Made by a program: the position numbers and the translations under genes. A stretch of 64,000 bases of DNA from Salinispora vitiensis (GTDB taxonomy: Bacteria; Actinomycetota; Actinomycetes; Mycobacteriales; Micromonosporaceae), in the NCBI RefSeq assembly GCF_000378825.1, contig NZ_KB900388.1, positions 2,152,955 to 2,216,954 of the forward strand. Reading direction: 5' to 3'. This document shows, piece after piece, positions 1 to 8,056 of the stretch. The notes under the pieces are model-generated. The model searched no databases and was not told where the DNA came from. It worked only from the letters and a program-made list of their open reading frames with translations. Every line of letters starts with the position of its first letter. Position 1 is the first letter of the stretch.

Positions 1-7
1 TCCTCGA

Positions 8-28
8 CGGCAGGTCGGAAACCTGCCG
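8..28. terminator. Possible terminator hairpin at left edge
   Basis: Perfect 8-bp inverted repeat (CGGCAGGT and ACCTGCCG) around a 5-nt loop, with no T-tract. It may end a gene lying left of the window. The rest of 1-185 holds nothing I recognise. Confidence 0.3.
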
Positions 29-185
29 ACGCGACCGCCCGGTCGACTCGTCCGTCGCGCACTCATCCTAACGACGCGGTCGCCGTACCCATTTCCGCCC
101 CAACCACCACACCTGCGCCCGCCGACGCGCCGCAGCGGGCGCCGCGGGGTGGACGGGGCACCGCGACGTACTAGCCTGCCTCACC

Positions 186-947
186 ATGCACATCGCCGAC
201 GCCGCGCTGCTCGTCCCCGCCGGCCTCGCCGCCGGCATGCTCAACGCGGTGGCCGGTGGCGGGTCGCTGATCACCTTCCCGGCGATGATCGCCGCCGGGT
301 TGCCGCCGGTGTCGGCGAACGTGAGCAACTCGGTGTCGGCCTTCCCGGGGTACGCGGCGAGCGTCGCGGGCAGTCGCGCGGAGCTGCCGCATGGTCGGGA
401 GCTGGTGGCTCTGCTGCCCACCACCGTCCTCGGTACGGTCGCCGGCACCGTGCTCCTGTTGGCCACGCCGTCCCGGGCGTTCGAGCTGGTCGTACCGTTT
501 CTGGTGCTCGGGGCGACGGCGGTGCTGGCGTTCCAGGGGCCGCTGCGCCGGTTCGTCGGGCACCCCCGCGACCGGTCGAGGCGCCACCGTACCGTCTGGC
601 TCCAGGTGATGGTCGCGCTCGCCGCGGTGTACGGCGGCTACTTCGGGGCGGCGCTGGGGGTGATGTTGGTGGCGGGCCTCGCGCTGATGCTGGACGCGTC
701 GCTGGCCCGGGTCAGCGCCATCAAGAACCTGCTCTCGGCGGTGGTCGGGCTGACCACGCTGGTGATCTTTGCGCTGTTCGGGCCGGTGAACTGGGCGGCG
801 GTTGCCGTGGTCGCACCGGCGACGCTGGTCGGCGGGTACGCGGGCGCGCGGCTGCTCCCCCGGCTGCCACCGATGGTGCTCAGAACGGTGATCGTGGCGT
901 TCGGGACGGTCATCGGCCTGTATCTGCTCTGGCGGACCAGAAGCTGA
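186..947 (+). CDS. TauE/SafE family sulfite exporter-like membrane protein
   Basis: A 253-aa integral membrane protein of the TauE/SafE (DUF81) family, whose members move sulfur-containing or other organic anions; the substrate cannot be read from sequence. Two homologous halves are visible: a first glycine-rich signature (VAGGGSLITFP, about residues 20-30) and a second (GGYFGAALGVML, about residues 153-164), each in hydrophobic helices, with a basic cytoplasmic loop around residues 118-135. Length is typical. The ATG at 186 follows a short leader. The gene converges on the RNase H/phosphatase gene, the two stops lying 15 nt apart. Confidence 0.85.
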   Translation: MHIADAALLVPAGLAAGMLNAVAGGGSLITFPAMIAAGLPPVSANVSNSVSAFPGYAASVAGSRAELPHGRELVALLPTTVLGTVAGTVLLLATPSRAFELVVPFLVLGATAVLAFQGPLRRFVGHPRDRSRRHRTVWLQVMVALAAVYGGYFGAALGVMLVAGLALMLDASLARVSAIKNLLSAVVGLTTLVIFALFGPVNWAAVAVVAPATLVGGYAGARLLPRLPPMVLRTVIVAFGTVIGLYLLWRTRS

Positions 948-962
948 ACGAACCGGGGGTAG

Positions 963-2171
963 TCAGCTGGCCGGGAGGTGGGCGGTGTCGTTGACGGAGC
1001 GGACGGCCACTCCACCGTCGGACCACAGGTCCACCACGGAGATGCCGGCCGCGTCGAGCAACAGCCGATACAGCAGCGTGTCTCCGCCCCCGAGAGCATC
1101 CCGCAGGATCAGTTTGATCGGCGCGACGTGCGAGACCACCACGACGGTTTGCCCCGGGTACGCCTTCCGCAGCTCATCCACCACCCGCTGGCTGCGCGTG
1201 GCGACGTCGGCGAATGACTCTCCGCCGGGCGGGGCGACCGTCGTGGCGGCGAGCCAGGCGTCCATCTCGCCGGGCCAGCGCTCCCGTACCTCCGCGAAGG
1301 TGCGGCCCTCCCAGGCCCCGAAGTCGCACTCGACCAAGTCGTTATTGTCGCGGACCGGCTTCCCCCCGAGCGCCGCGGCGATGGCCCCGGCGGTGTGCCG
1401 ACACCGGCTCAGTGGGGAGCTGACCACGACCGCAGCCGACGGGGCCAGCGCGGCCACCCGGTCGGCGGTGGCTTCGGCCTGGGCCCGACCGAGGTCGGAG
1501 AGGGGCACGTCCACCCGGCCGGAGTAGCGGCGCTGTTCGGTGTACTCGGTCGCCCCGTGCCGGACGAGAACCAGCCGGGTCGCGGTGAAGCTGGGCCGCG
1601 GCTCCCAGGAGGCGGGGGCCGTGGCCGGGCCGGTGCCGCTGGTACGGGCGGTGGCGGCGCGGGCCGCGGCCTCGTGGGCCGCCGCCCGGGCGGGCGAGTC
1701 GGCGGCGGCCACCGGTCGGGGTTCCTCGACTGCTCGCTTCGCCGGCTGGGCTGGTGCCCCGGCGGCGGCGTCCATGGCGGCGTTCGCCAGGGCGTCGGCG
1801 TGCCGGTTGCGGTTTCGCGGAATCCAGGTGAACCGGACGGCGGCGAATTGGCCGACCAGCCCGGCTGCCTGCGCGGCGAGCGGCCGCAGGCCGGGGTTTT
1901 TGATCTGCCACCGGCCGCACATCTGCTCGACCACGAGCTTGGAGTCCAACCGGGCTTCCACCTCGGCGGCCCCCAGCTCGGCGGCGGCCTCCAGGCCGGC
2001 GATCAGGCCCCGGTACTCGGCGACGTTGTTGGTGGCGGTGCCGATCGCCGCTGAGCGTTCGGCGAGCACCTCGCCGGTGCCGGGGTCGCGGAGCACCGCG
2101 CCGTATCCGGCCGGACCGGGGTTACCCCGAGATCCACCGTCGGCCTCGACGACGACCACCCGCGGCGCCAC
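963..2171 (-). CDS. Bifunctional RNase H / acid (histidine) phosphatase
   Basis: Fusion of an N-terminal RNase HI domain, which cleaves RNA in RNA-DNA hybrids, and a C-terminal phosphoglycerate-mutase-like histidine phosphatase (CobC type), as in M. tuberculosis Rv2228c. The RNase H part opens with EADGGSRGNPGPAGYGAVL, carrying the first catalytic Asp, with later Glu/Asp positions (AEYRGLIAGLEAA; NRHADALAN). An Ala/Pro-rich linker spans roughly residues 130-190. The phosphatase has the RHG motif (LVRHGATEY) and a second catalytic His (VVSHVAPIK). I chose the GTG at 2171, 3 nt after the upstream stop, giving 402 aa; an ATG at 2216 would overlap the upstream gene by 43 nt. It is the last gene of a three-gene minus-strand operon. 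Confidence 0.93.
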   Translation of the reverse strand: MAPRVVVVEADGGSRGNPGPAGYGAVLRDPGTGEVLAERSAAIGTATNNVAEYRGLIAGLEAAAELGAAEVEARLDSKLVVEQMCGRWQIKNPGLRPLAAQAAGLVGQFAAVRFTWIPRNRNRHADALANAAMDAAAGAPAQPAKRAVEEPRPVAAADSPARAAAHEAAARAATARTSGTGPATAPASWEPRPSFTATRLVLVRHGATEYTEQRRYSGRVDVPLSDLGRAQAEATADRVAALAPSAAVVVSSPLSRCRHTAGAIAAALGGKPVRDNNDLVECDFGAWEGRTFAEVRERWPGEMDAWLAATTVAPPGGESFADVATRSQRVVDELRKAYPGQTVVVVSHVAPIKLILRDALGGGDTLLYRLLLDAAGISVVDLWSDGGVAVRSVNDTAHLPAS

Positions 2172-2173
2172 GA

Positions 2174-2911
2174 CTACAGCCCGGACTCGTTGGTACGGAT
2201 CATGATCCGGCGGCACTCCTCACAGCGCACCACCTCGTCCGGATCCGCCGCGCGAATTCGGGCCCGGTCCGCGCCGGAGAGCTCCAGCCGGCAGCCGCCG
2301 CACCGGCCGCCGGTGAGCAGGGCCGCGCCGAGCCCGCTCTCTGCCCGGATCCGGTCGTAGAGCGCGACCAGGTCACCGGGAAGGTCGGCGGCGAGGGGCT
2401 GGCGGGCGCCGCGCTTGAACTCCTCCTCCTTAGTGATCTCGCTCAGGCTGTCATCGCGGCGCTGCTCGACGGCATCCCGCTTCTCCCGGGCCTCGGTGAT
2501 CCGCTTCTCGATCCCGGTCAGGACGCCCTGCGCGGTCTCCCGCTGCTCCATCAGCTCCAGCTCGGCGTCCTCGAGATCGCCCTGGCGGCGGTTGAGGGAG
2601 GCCAGCTCGTGCTGGAGCGCCTCCAACTCCCGGGCCGGGCCGACGCCGGCGGCGAGGCGGTCCTCGTCCTTGCGCTTACGGGCTCGCACCTGGTCAACGT
2701 CCTGCTCCAGCCGGTCGATGTCCCGGTCCAGGTCATCGATGGCCACCTGGGCGCGGGCGCGCTCGTCCTCCAGCGCGGACAACTCCCGGGCGAGGGCGTC
2801 CAGCTCGGCCCGCTCGGGCAGCGTCCGGCGACGGTGCGCGAGTTGGGCGAGGGTGGTGTCGATCCCGGCCAGGTCGAGCAGGCGGCGCTGGACTAACGGT
2901 TCAGCCTTCAC
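2174..2911 (-). CDS. C4-type zinc ribbon, coiled-coil protein (DUF164/CT398-like)
   Basis: A 245-aa protein with a long charged coiled coil (about residues 20-175, rich in heptad Leu/Glu/Arg) and a C-terminal zinc ribbon formed by CGGC and CEEC pairs (about residues 205-236). This is the CT398/DUF164 family (Rv2229c in M. tuberculosis). Its biochemical role is not established; the fold suggests a nucleic-acid or protein scaffold. It begins with GTG at 2911, overlapping the end of the Nif3-like gene by 11 nt, and is followed 3 nt later by the RNase H/phosphatase gene. The trio is conserved in actinobacteria, which argues for a shared housekeeping function. Confidence 0.88.
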   Translation of the reverse strand: MKAEPLVQRRLLDLAGIDTTLAQLAHRRRTLPERAELDALARELSALEDERARAQVAIDDLDRDIDRLEQDVDQVRARKRKDEDRLAAGVGPARELEALQHELASLNRRQGDLEDAELELMEQRETAQGVLTGIEKRITEAREKRDAVEQRRDDSLSEITKEEEFKRGARQPLAADLPGDLVALYDRIRAESGLGAALLTGGRCGGCRLELSGADRARIRAADPDEVVRCEECRRIMIRTNESGL

Positions 2912-3773
2912 AGTGGGGCTCCTTGTTGTCCGCCGCGGGCGGGGCGGCGTGTACGGTCCACGGGTCAGTCTCCAGGTCGGACACGAGCGTATCGACGCCC
3001 GTCGTCTCCCGCAGGGTGGCAGCTAGGTCGTCCAGCCACGGGCGTTCGGTCGCCCAGTGCGCGGCGTCGAGCAGCGCCGGACCGCCGGTGGCCAGGTGCT
3101 CGCTGGTGGGGTGGTGCCGCAGGTCAGCGGTGAGGTACGCGTCCACCCCGGCGCTTGTCGCGGCGGCGAGGAAGCTGTCGCCCGATCCGCCGCTGACGGC
3201 GAGCGTACGCACCGCGCGGTGCGGGTCACCGGCTGCGCGTACGCCCCAGGCGGTGGCCGGGAGTACGGCGGCGGCGTGCCGGGTCAGCTCGGCGAGGGTC
3301 ATCGGCTCGGGTAGCTCGCCGATGCGGCCGATCCCCCGGCCGGCACCGTGTGCGGGTGCGCCGACGGCGGGGGGCGCCAGCGGCCGGAGCCCGGTCAGCC
3401 CGAATCGGGCGGCCAGTGCGTCGGAAACGCCCGGTTCGGCGACGTCCGCGTTGGTGTGCGCCACGTACAGCGCGACATCGGCCTTGATCAGCTGGTGGAC
3501 GATCCGCCCCTTGTAGGTGGTCGGGGCGACCGACGACACGCCCCGCAGGAGCAGGGGATGATGCGCCACGATCAGGTCGGCCCGGGCGTCGATCGCCTCG
3601 GCGACCGTCTCCGGCACCACGTCCACCACGCAGAGCACCCGACGGACCGGCGCGTCCGGGTCGCCGAGTACCAGACCGACGCGGTCCCACTCCTGCGCCC
3701 ACGCCGGTGGGTAGCGCCGCTCCAACTCGGTCACCAGCTCGGCGACGGTCGGCGGGAATTCGGGTGTCCTCAC
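2901..3773 (-). CDS. Nif3-like dinuclear metal center protein
   Basis: A 290-aa member of the NIF3/YbgI/DUF34 family, hexameric proteins that bind two metal ions per subunit; some characterised members act as GTP cyclohydrolase I type 2, but that is not assured here. Metal-ligand motifs are visible: IVAHHPLLL (about residues 61-69), VYxAHTNxD-type YVAHTNADVA (about residues 97-106), and C-terminal DLRHHPTSE and DAAHWATE. The chosen start is GTG at 3773, which places the conserved VAELVTELERRYP helix at residue 9; a longer open frame runs upstream without homology. Orthologous to Rv2230c by position and sequence. Confidence 0.88.
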   Translation of the reverse strand: MRTPEFPPTVAELVTELERRYPPAWAQEWDRVGLVLGDPDAPVRRVLCVVDVVPETVAEAIDARADLIVAHHPLLLRGVSSVAPTTYKGRIVHQLIKADVALYVAHTNADVAEPGVSDALAARFGLTGLRPLAPPAVGAPAHGAGRGIGRIGELPEPMTLAELTRHAAAVLPATAWGVRAAGDPHRAVRTLAVSGGSGDSFLAAATSAGVDAYLTADLRHHPTSEHLATGGPALLDAAHWATERPWLDDLAATLRETTGVDTLVSDLETDPWTVHAAPPAADNKEPHCEG

Positions 3774-3832
3774 GGCGGGCCAGCTTACCGGCGGGTGCGG
3801 GGACGGAATGCGTCGCCACCCGGGGCGGGGGG

Positions 3833-4429
3833 TCAGGCGACCCTGGTCGCCACGGCTGGTTCCGGCAGGGCGGCCACCACCGCCTCCCAGGGGAAGGCGG
3901 GTAGGTGACGCTCGCCGGCTCCGGGCGGATAAAGGGGGACGACGTGGTCGCCGAAGAGCACCGTGACCCCCCATTCGGAGAGCCGGCCGAGGGCCGTCTG
4001 GAACGCTGGGTGGGCGGCCATCGCCGCGTTGGTGAACGGGACCGCGACCAGCGGCACCCCGCGGCCCTGTGCCTCCACGAGCAGGCCGAGGGGGAGGGTG
4101 TCGGCTATCCCCGCCGCCCATTTGGTGATCGTGTTCACCGTGGCCGGGCAGACGATCATTGCGTCCGCCGGCGGCAGGACATCCGGATCGCCCGGGTTCT
4201 TGTAGTGGCTACGGACCGGGTAGCCGGTCTGTCGGACCAGCGCCGGCCGGTCGATGAACCTGGTCCCGTCGGGGGTGGTGACGACACAGACCTCCCACCC
4301 GGTCTGCTGGGCCAGTTCGACGAGCCGGCCGATGTGGCGGGCGAGCGGCGAACCGCAGGCGAGCACGTAGAGCATCCGGCGCGCGGCGCTTGCCGGCTGC
4401 GACGTGGCCAGGGAAGCGTCCAGACTCAT
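3833..4429 (-). CDS. Flavoprotein (PPC decarboxylase-like fold)
   Basis: A 198-aa protein of the Dfp/flavoprotein family (phosphopantothenoylcysteine decarboxylase-like Rossmann fold that binds FMN). Seen: a beta strand with ACGSPLARHI near residues 20-30, VCVVTTPDGTRFID, and the characteristic MIVCPATVNTITKWAAGIAD segment near residues 95-115. It lacks the C-terminal CoaB synthetase domain and so is not the housekeeping Dfp. Its ATG overlaps the stop of the upstream regulator gene as ATGA, implying translational coupling. Substrate is unknown. XRE-type regulators next to stand-alone flavoproteins recur in Streptomyces and Micromonospora, but I know of no established function for the pair. 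Confidence 0.8.
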   Translation of the reverse strand: MSLDASLATSQPASAARRMLYVLACGSPLARHIGRLVELAQQTGWEVCVVTTPDGTRFIDRPALVRQTGYPVRSHYKNPGDPDVLPPADAMIVCPATVNTITKWAAGIADTLPLGLLVEAQGRGVPLVAVPFTNAAMAAHPAFQTALGRLSEWGVTVLFGDHVVPLYPPGAGERHLPAFPWEAVVAALPEPAVATRVA

Positions 4430-5649
4430 ATTCCGACTCCCATGTTTTCGGCCAACTCCGCGATCGAGGCGGACGGGGTGCCCCGGGTGCGCCGCAGGAT
4501 GTCGGACATCACCTCGTGGGCGATCGGGCGACAACGGATCTCGGACGGAGCGAGCCGGTCGCCCTGCAGCAGCATCTCGCCCGCGTTGACCACATCACCA
4601 ACCTGTGCGTAGCCCCGGGCGATGTCGAGCAGGTGGTGGGCGCGGCGCTCGGGTAGCAGGGCGTTGAACTCCGGCCCGATCCGCTGGTGGACCTCGACCG
4701 CTCGACCACCGTCGCCGAGCTCCACGGCGGCCGCGGCGCGGTGCAGCTTGACGTTGGTGGGCCCGAACGAGGTCCAGTAGTGGTTCTGGTCGCCGCCGAG
4801 CAGGGTGGCCGCCTCGTCGGCGCCGCTCAGCAGGTCATCCACTGTGGCGGTGTCACCGATCCGGGAGGCGGCCATCGCCCCCTGGAGCAGCAGCATGCCG
4901 TAGACCGATAGCCGGTCCGGGGTAGCGTCGTTGTTACCGCCCGGGGCCAACCGGTTCGCGATCGCGACGTTCACCTCCAGGGCCGGGAAGGGGCGCCCCA
5001 TCGCCACTAGGGCGTTACCGACCCGGGCTGTGGCGATGCCGGCCAGCAGCGGATCGTCGGCCCGCTGGGCGACCGCCATCGCCCGATCGGCCGCGAGCCA
5101 CGCCAGGTCGCACTCCCCCAGCTTGCGCAGGACCGACGAGGCGATCTGGTAAACCTGCCCGAGCAGGTGCGCCGCCTCGCGGTTGTCGTCGCCGGCGGAG
5201 CCGGCATCGGCCGCCTGGGCGTCCCGCAGCAGCTTGGGGAGCGAGCGGGTCAGCATCCCGTATCGACCGTACTGATAGGTCAGCCAGGCGTGGCTGACGG
5301 CTTTGCGCATGTCGGGCAGGGGCGGCGGGTACGGCGCCGCGTCGAAGTAGGCGCTCATCGCGTCGTACCGCTCCAGCGCTGCCCGAATCTCTTGCACCTC
5401 AGTCTGGTCGATGCAGTTCAGCGCGTCAGAACGCCGTTCCGGGTCCTTGCCGAGCAGTAGCTGCACGTCCACCCGGAGGGTGTCGGCGATCTCGTAGATG
5501 ACGGAGAACTTGTCCAGCCGACGTACCCCGCGCTCTACCTTGTCCACCCAGCTCTTCGACTTACCCAGCCGGTCGGCGAAGACCTGCTGGGACATCTTGC
5601 GTCGCCCCCGCCAGTAGGCCACCCGACGCCCGATGGGTAGCTCGTCCAT
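4426..5649 (-). CDS. XRE-family helix-turn-helix regulator with TPR-like C-terminus
   Basis: A 407-aa protein. Residues about 5-60 form a lambda-repressor-type helix-turn-helix (GRRVAYWRGRRKMSQQ, then FADRLGKSKSWVDKVERG), followed by about 340 residues of helical, TPR-like sequence rich in Ala/Leu and ending ENMGVGI. Such regulators often bind operators in their own divergent promoter, the TPR part sensing a peptide or protein partner. The ATG at 5649 is preceded by GGAAAGGGAT; an upstream in-frame extension is not supported. The stop overlaps the flavoprotein start (ATGA), so the two are one transcription unit, divergent from the primase-like gene at 5888. Confidence 0.85.
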   Translation of the reverse strand: MDELPIGRRVAYWRGRRKMSQQVFADRLGKSKSWVDKVERGVRRLDKFSVIYEIADTLRVDVQLLLGKDPERRSDALNCIDQTEVQEIRAALERYDAMSAYFDAAPYPPPLPDMRKAVSHAWLTYQYGRYGMLTRSLPKLLRDAQAADAGSAGDDNREAAHLLGQVYQIASSVLRKLGECDLAWLAADRAMAVAQRADDPLLAGIATARVGNALVAMGRPFPALEVNVAIANRLAPGGNNDATPDRLSVYGMLLLQGAMAASRIGDTATVDDLLSGADEAATLLGGDQNHYWTSFGPTNVKLHRAAAAVELGDGGRAVEVHQRIGPEFNALLPERRAHHLLDIARGYAQVGDVVNAGEMLLQGDRLAPSEIRCRPIAHEVMSDILRRTRGTPSASIAELAENMGVGI

Positions 5650-5750
5650 GTCCCATCCCTTTCCTACGCGTCCATTCCAGCCGATAAGCCAGGTTCGTCG
5701 CGGGCACGGCGCTTTGTTCGATTTTTCCTGATCGCACAGCATGTACGTCA

Positions 5751-5789
5751 GCTGATCAGCCGGCGCTCCTAGCGTTCATGCAAGTTGCA
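5751..5789. promoter_or_regulatory. Candidate operators in the divergent promoter region
   Basis: The 238-nt region between the XRE regulator and the primase-like gene holds a perfect 10-bp palindrome GCTGATCAGC (5751-5760) and a perfect 5+1+5 inverted repeat TGCAAGTTGCA (5779-5789). Both lie where an autoregulator would bind. The link to the XRE protein is inference. Confidence 0.4.
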
Positions 5790-5887
5790 CCGGCCGTTCG
5801 TCAACTCAACGATCGCGGGTCAAGGCAGTGACGGTGCTCGACAGAGGCCACCGGCACGACCAGATCCGGCGAGGGGAGATGGCACAT

Positions 5888-6562
5888 ATGTGGGGGAATA
5901 TCGGACCGCGGGTCGCTCAGCTGTCACCCCTGGAACGGGTACGGCTACGCCGCGTCGCCGTACGCTACGCACTGCACGGCTGGGAGGTAACCCCCGGCGC
6001 GTGCCTGGCCCGCAGCCGCTTCGTCTGCGGGCGGGCGGGCTGTCCCACCGTCGGCTGCCATCCCGCATTGGTGGATTGGGAACACTCCGCCAGCGCCGAC
6101 CCGGCCCGGATCGCGACGTGGTGGCGCACCCGGCCGCACGGCGTGCTGCTGCCCACCGGGCGCGCCTTCGACGTCCTGGAGGTGCCGGCCCACGTCGGAC
6201 GAGACGTACTCCTCGCGGTCCAGAACCACCCGGCCGGCCCGGGAGTGCGCGGGCCGGTGCTGTCCACCCCCACCGGCCGGTGGATGTTCCTGGTCCGACC
6301 CGGCGACCCACTTCGACCCGAACTTGAACACTGCTTCCACGTGGTACGGCACGGCCCGGGTTCGTGGATCCCCGCCCCGCCGACGCGGCTACCCGAGGGG
6401 GCGGTGCGCTGGGTGGTCGCCCCGGAGCAGGCCCGCTGGCAGCTCCCCGACTCGTACCTGGTGCAGAACAGCCTGATCGCGGAGTTACGGGCGAGCGGCG
6501 TACCACTGGCGGTGGAGCAGCTGGTCCCCGGCCACCTGCCGCTTCCTCGGCAGGGGTACTGA
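5888..6562 (+). CDS. Bifunctional primase/polymerase (Prim-Pol)-like protein, probably degenerate
   Basis: A 224-aa protein resembling the N-terminal Prim-Pol domain found in plasmid and actinobacterial replication proteins: YALHGWEVTPG, ADPARIATWWRTRPHGVLLP, then TGRAFDVLEVPA. In active Prim-Pols a D-x-D-type pair follows the TG motif; here the second acidic position reads Glu (DVLEV), and there is no helicase or primase-C domain, so polymerase activity is doubtful. Cys residues (CGRAGCPTVGCHP) might bind zinc. I chose the ATG at 5888, with AGGGGAG at 5872-5878; an ATG at 5879 is too close to that site. Stand-alone Prim-Pol-like proteins beside XRE regulators are common in Streptomyces and Micromonospora; their function is unknown. 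Confidence 0.72.
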   Translation: MWGNIGPRVAQLSPLERVRLRRVAVRYALHGWEVTPGACLARSRFVCGRAGCPTVGCHPALVDWEHSASADPARIATWWRTRPHGVLLPTGRAFDVLEVPAHVGRDVLLAVQNHPAGPGVRGPVLSTPTGRWMFLVRPGDPLRPELEHCFHVVRHGPGSWIPAPPTRLPEGAVRWVVAPEQARWQLPDSYLVQNSLIAELRASGVPLAVEQLVPGHLPLPRQGY

Positions 6563-6812
6563 CCGGCAGGGGCTCTACCAACCTTAGGCTTTCTAAGCCA
6601 TCACAAAGGGCACTGATCCGCCTAAAGACATCAAGCCAGTACAAAACCCCCGAATGACTGGCCGCCGGCACCGAGTCGCCCCCGAGCCGCCTTGCCAAGC
6701 CGCCAACCCAGGGCATGCCGCCCGTACGTCGGAAAGTGTCAGCAGCAGGAGCGTGAGCCGCTACCGCAGCGGGTATGCCCGGCGAGCCGCTGAACACGTG
6801 AGGGGATGGCAC

Positions 6813-7070
6813 ATGCTCAGCAAAGAGGATCAGCGCAGGTTCGAGCAGATCACCCGCAATCTCCGGGAGAGCGACCCGGCATTCTTCGCCCGGCTGGACC
6901 ATCGCGCGAAAGGCCACCGCGGCCGGTGGTTGATGCTGTTGACCATCGTGCTCTGGGCGGCGCTCCCCGCGACAACTGTGCTTGCCGGCCCGACGGCCGG
7001 TGCGGTCTGCGCGGTGGTCCTGGTAGCCAACGCCGTGGTGATGTGGCGCTTCCGGCGCCGCTGGCTATGA
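6813..7070 (+). CDS. DUF3040-type small membrane protein
   Basis: An 85-aa protein: an N-terminal basic amphipathic segment beginning MLSKEDQRRFEQI and continuing to about residue 38, then two closely spaced hydrophobic helices (about residues 39-58 and 60-77) and a basic tail RFRRRWL. This is the DUF3040 layout common in actinobacteria. The ATG at 6813 has AGGGGATG at 6801-6808. It stands alone between the primase-like gene and the convergent SWIM gene. Function is not known. Confidence 0.75.
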   Translation: MLSKEDQRRFEQITRNLRESDPAFFARLDHRAKGHRGRWLMLLTIVLWAALPATTVLAGPTAGAVCAVVLVANAVVMWRFRRRWL

Positions 7071-7090
7071 ATGACCCGGACTACGGACGG

Positions 7091-8056
7091 TCAGCCGCTG
7101 CCCTGCTCGCCGAGCCGCCGATAAGCCCGGCGTAGTCGCTCCACCAGCCCGGGGCCACCGATGGCCGGCGCGGGCGCACCAAGCTGTCGCAACAGCAGCT
7201 CGGTCCCCGTCGCCAAGGTCGGCGGTCGGTCGGGCAGCGGAACCGGCGCGGACCAGAACCGATCGACCGCGTCGGCCAGCGACGCCGCCGGCAGACCCGC
7301 CACCGACCGCGCCGCACCGGCCACCGGCACCGAAGACACCGCACCGGTCACCGACGCCGAAGACGCCTCGTCGGTCACCGGCACCGCAGACGTCTCGTCC
7401 GAATCAGACCGTTCGGGTACGGCGGCACCACCCCGGCGCACCCGCAGCCGGTCCAGCAACTCCGCTCGACCACGGCCGCGCCAGTGCAGCAGCGCGAACG
7501 GGTCGGCGTCGAACGCCTCGGCGAGAAGGTAGAAAGTCGCGGCGAGATGTTTGCACGGCACCGCGCCGTCGGGGCAGCTGCACCACTGGCCCAGCTCGGC
7601 CAGACCGGCGGGGAACAGCGGCGCACCCGCCGCGGCAAACAGCTCCTCCAGCTCAGCGGGGAGATCACCGGCGAGTAGACGCGCGCTGAAGAACGCCTGC
7701 GCGGCCAACTCCTCCTCCACCCGGGACCAGAGCGTCGCCGGGAAGGGCGCCAGCGTGATCCGCACCTCGTACGGCCGGGACCGCGAGCCCTGCACCGCGG
7801 CCGTCACCTCGCCCGGCGTCACCTCCAGCCGCAGTACCTGCCCCGCCCGGGCGTACGACCGACCACGGGTGAGGCGGGTGCCCAGCGCGAAGGACTCCAG
7901 CACCTCCAGGAACCGGCGGGACCACCAGGAGGTCCCGATCGCGCCACGGGTGCTGCGTGCTCGCAACCCACCGGCGACCCGACGCGGTGGACCGTAGTCG
8001 GCGAACCGGTCGGCCCGGCGGCCCGGGCTGTCGCTGCCGGCGGCCCGCGGGCTCAT
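7091..8056 (-). CDS. SWIM zinc finger protein
   Basis: A 321-aa protein with a SWIM zinc finger, CSCPDGAVPCKH (CxCx6CxH, about residues 159-170), a module thought to bind DNA or protein. The N-terminal part has the conserved FLEVLESFALGTRLTRGR and RSYARAGQVL motifs of helicase-associated SWIM proteins. Residues about 215-265 are a low-complexity Ser/Thr/Val/Ala stretch. The ATG at 8056 overlaps the stop of the SNF2 helicase gene (ATGA), so the two are translationally coupled and probably act together; this pairing is widespread in actinobacteria but its role is undetermined. Confidence 0.88.
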   Translation of the reverse strand: MSPRAAGSDSPGRRADRFADYGPPRRVAGGLRARSTRGAIGTSWWSRRFLEVLESFALGTRLTRGRSYARAGQVLRLEVTPGEVTAAVQGSRSRPYEVRITLAPFPATLWSRVEEELAAQAFFSARLLAGDLPAELEELFAAAGAPLFPAGLAELGQWCSCPDGAVPCKHLAATFYLLAEAFDADPFALLHWRGRGRAELLDRLRVRRGGAAVPERSDSDETSAVPVTDEASSASVTGAVSSVPVAGAARSVAGLPAASLADAVDRFWSAPVPLPDRPPTLATGTELLLRQLGAPAPAIGGPGLVERLRRAYRRLGEQGSG

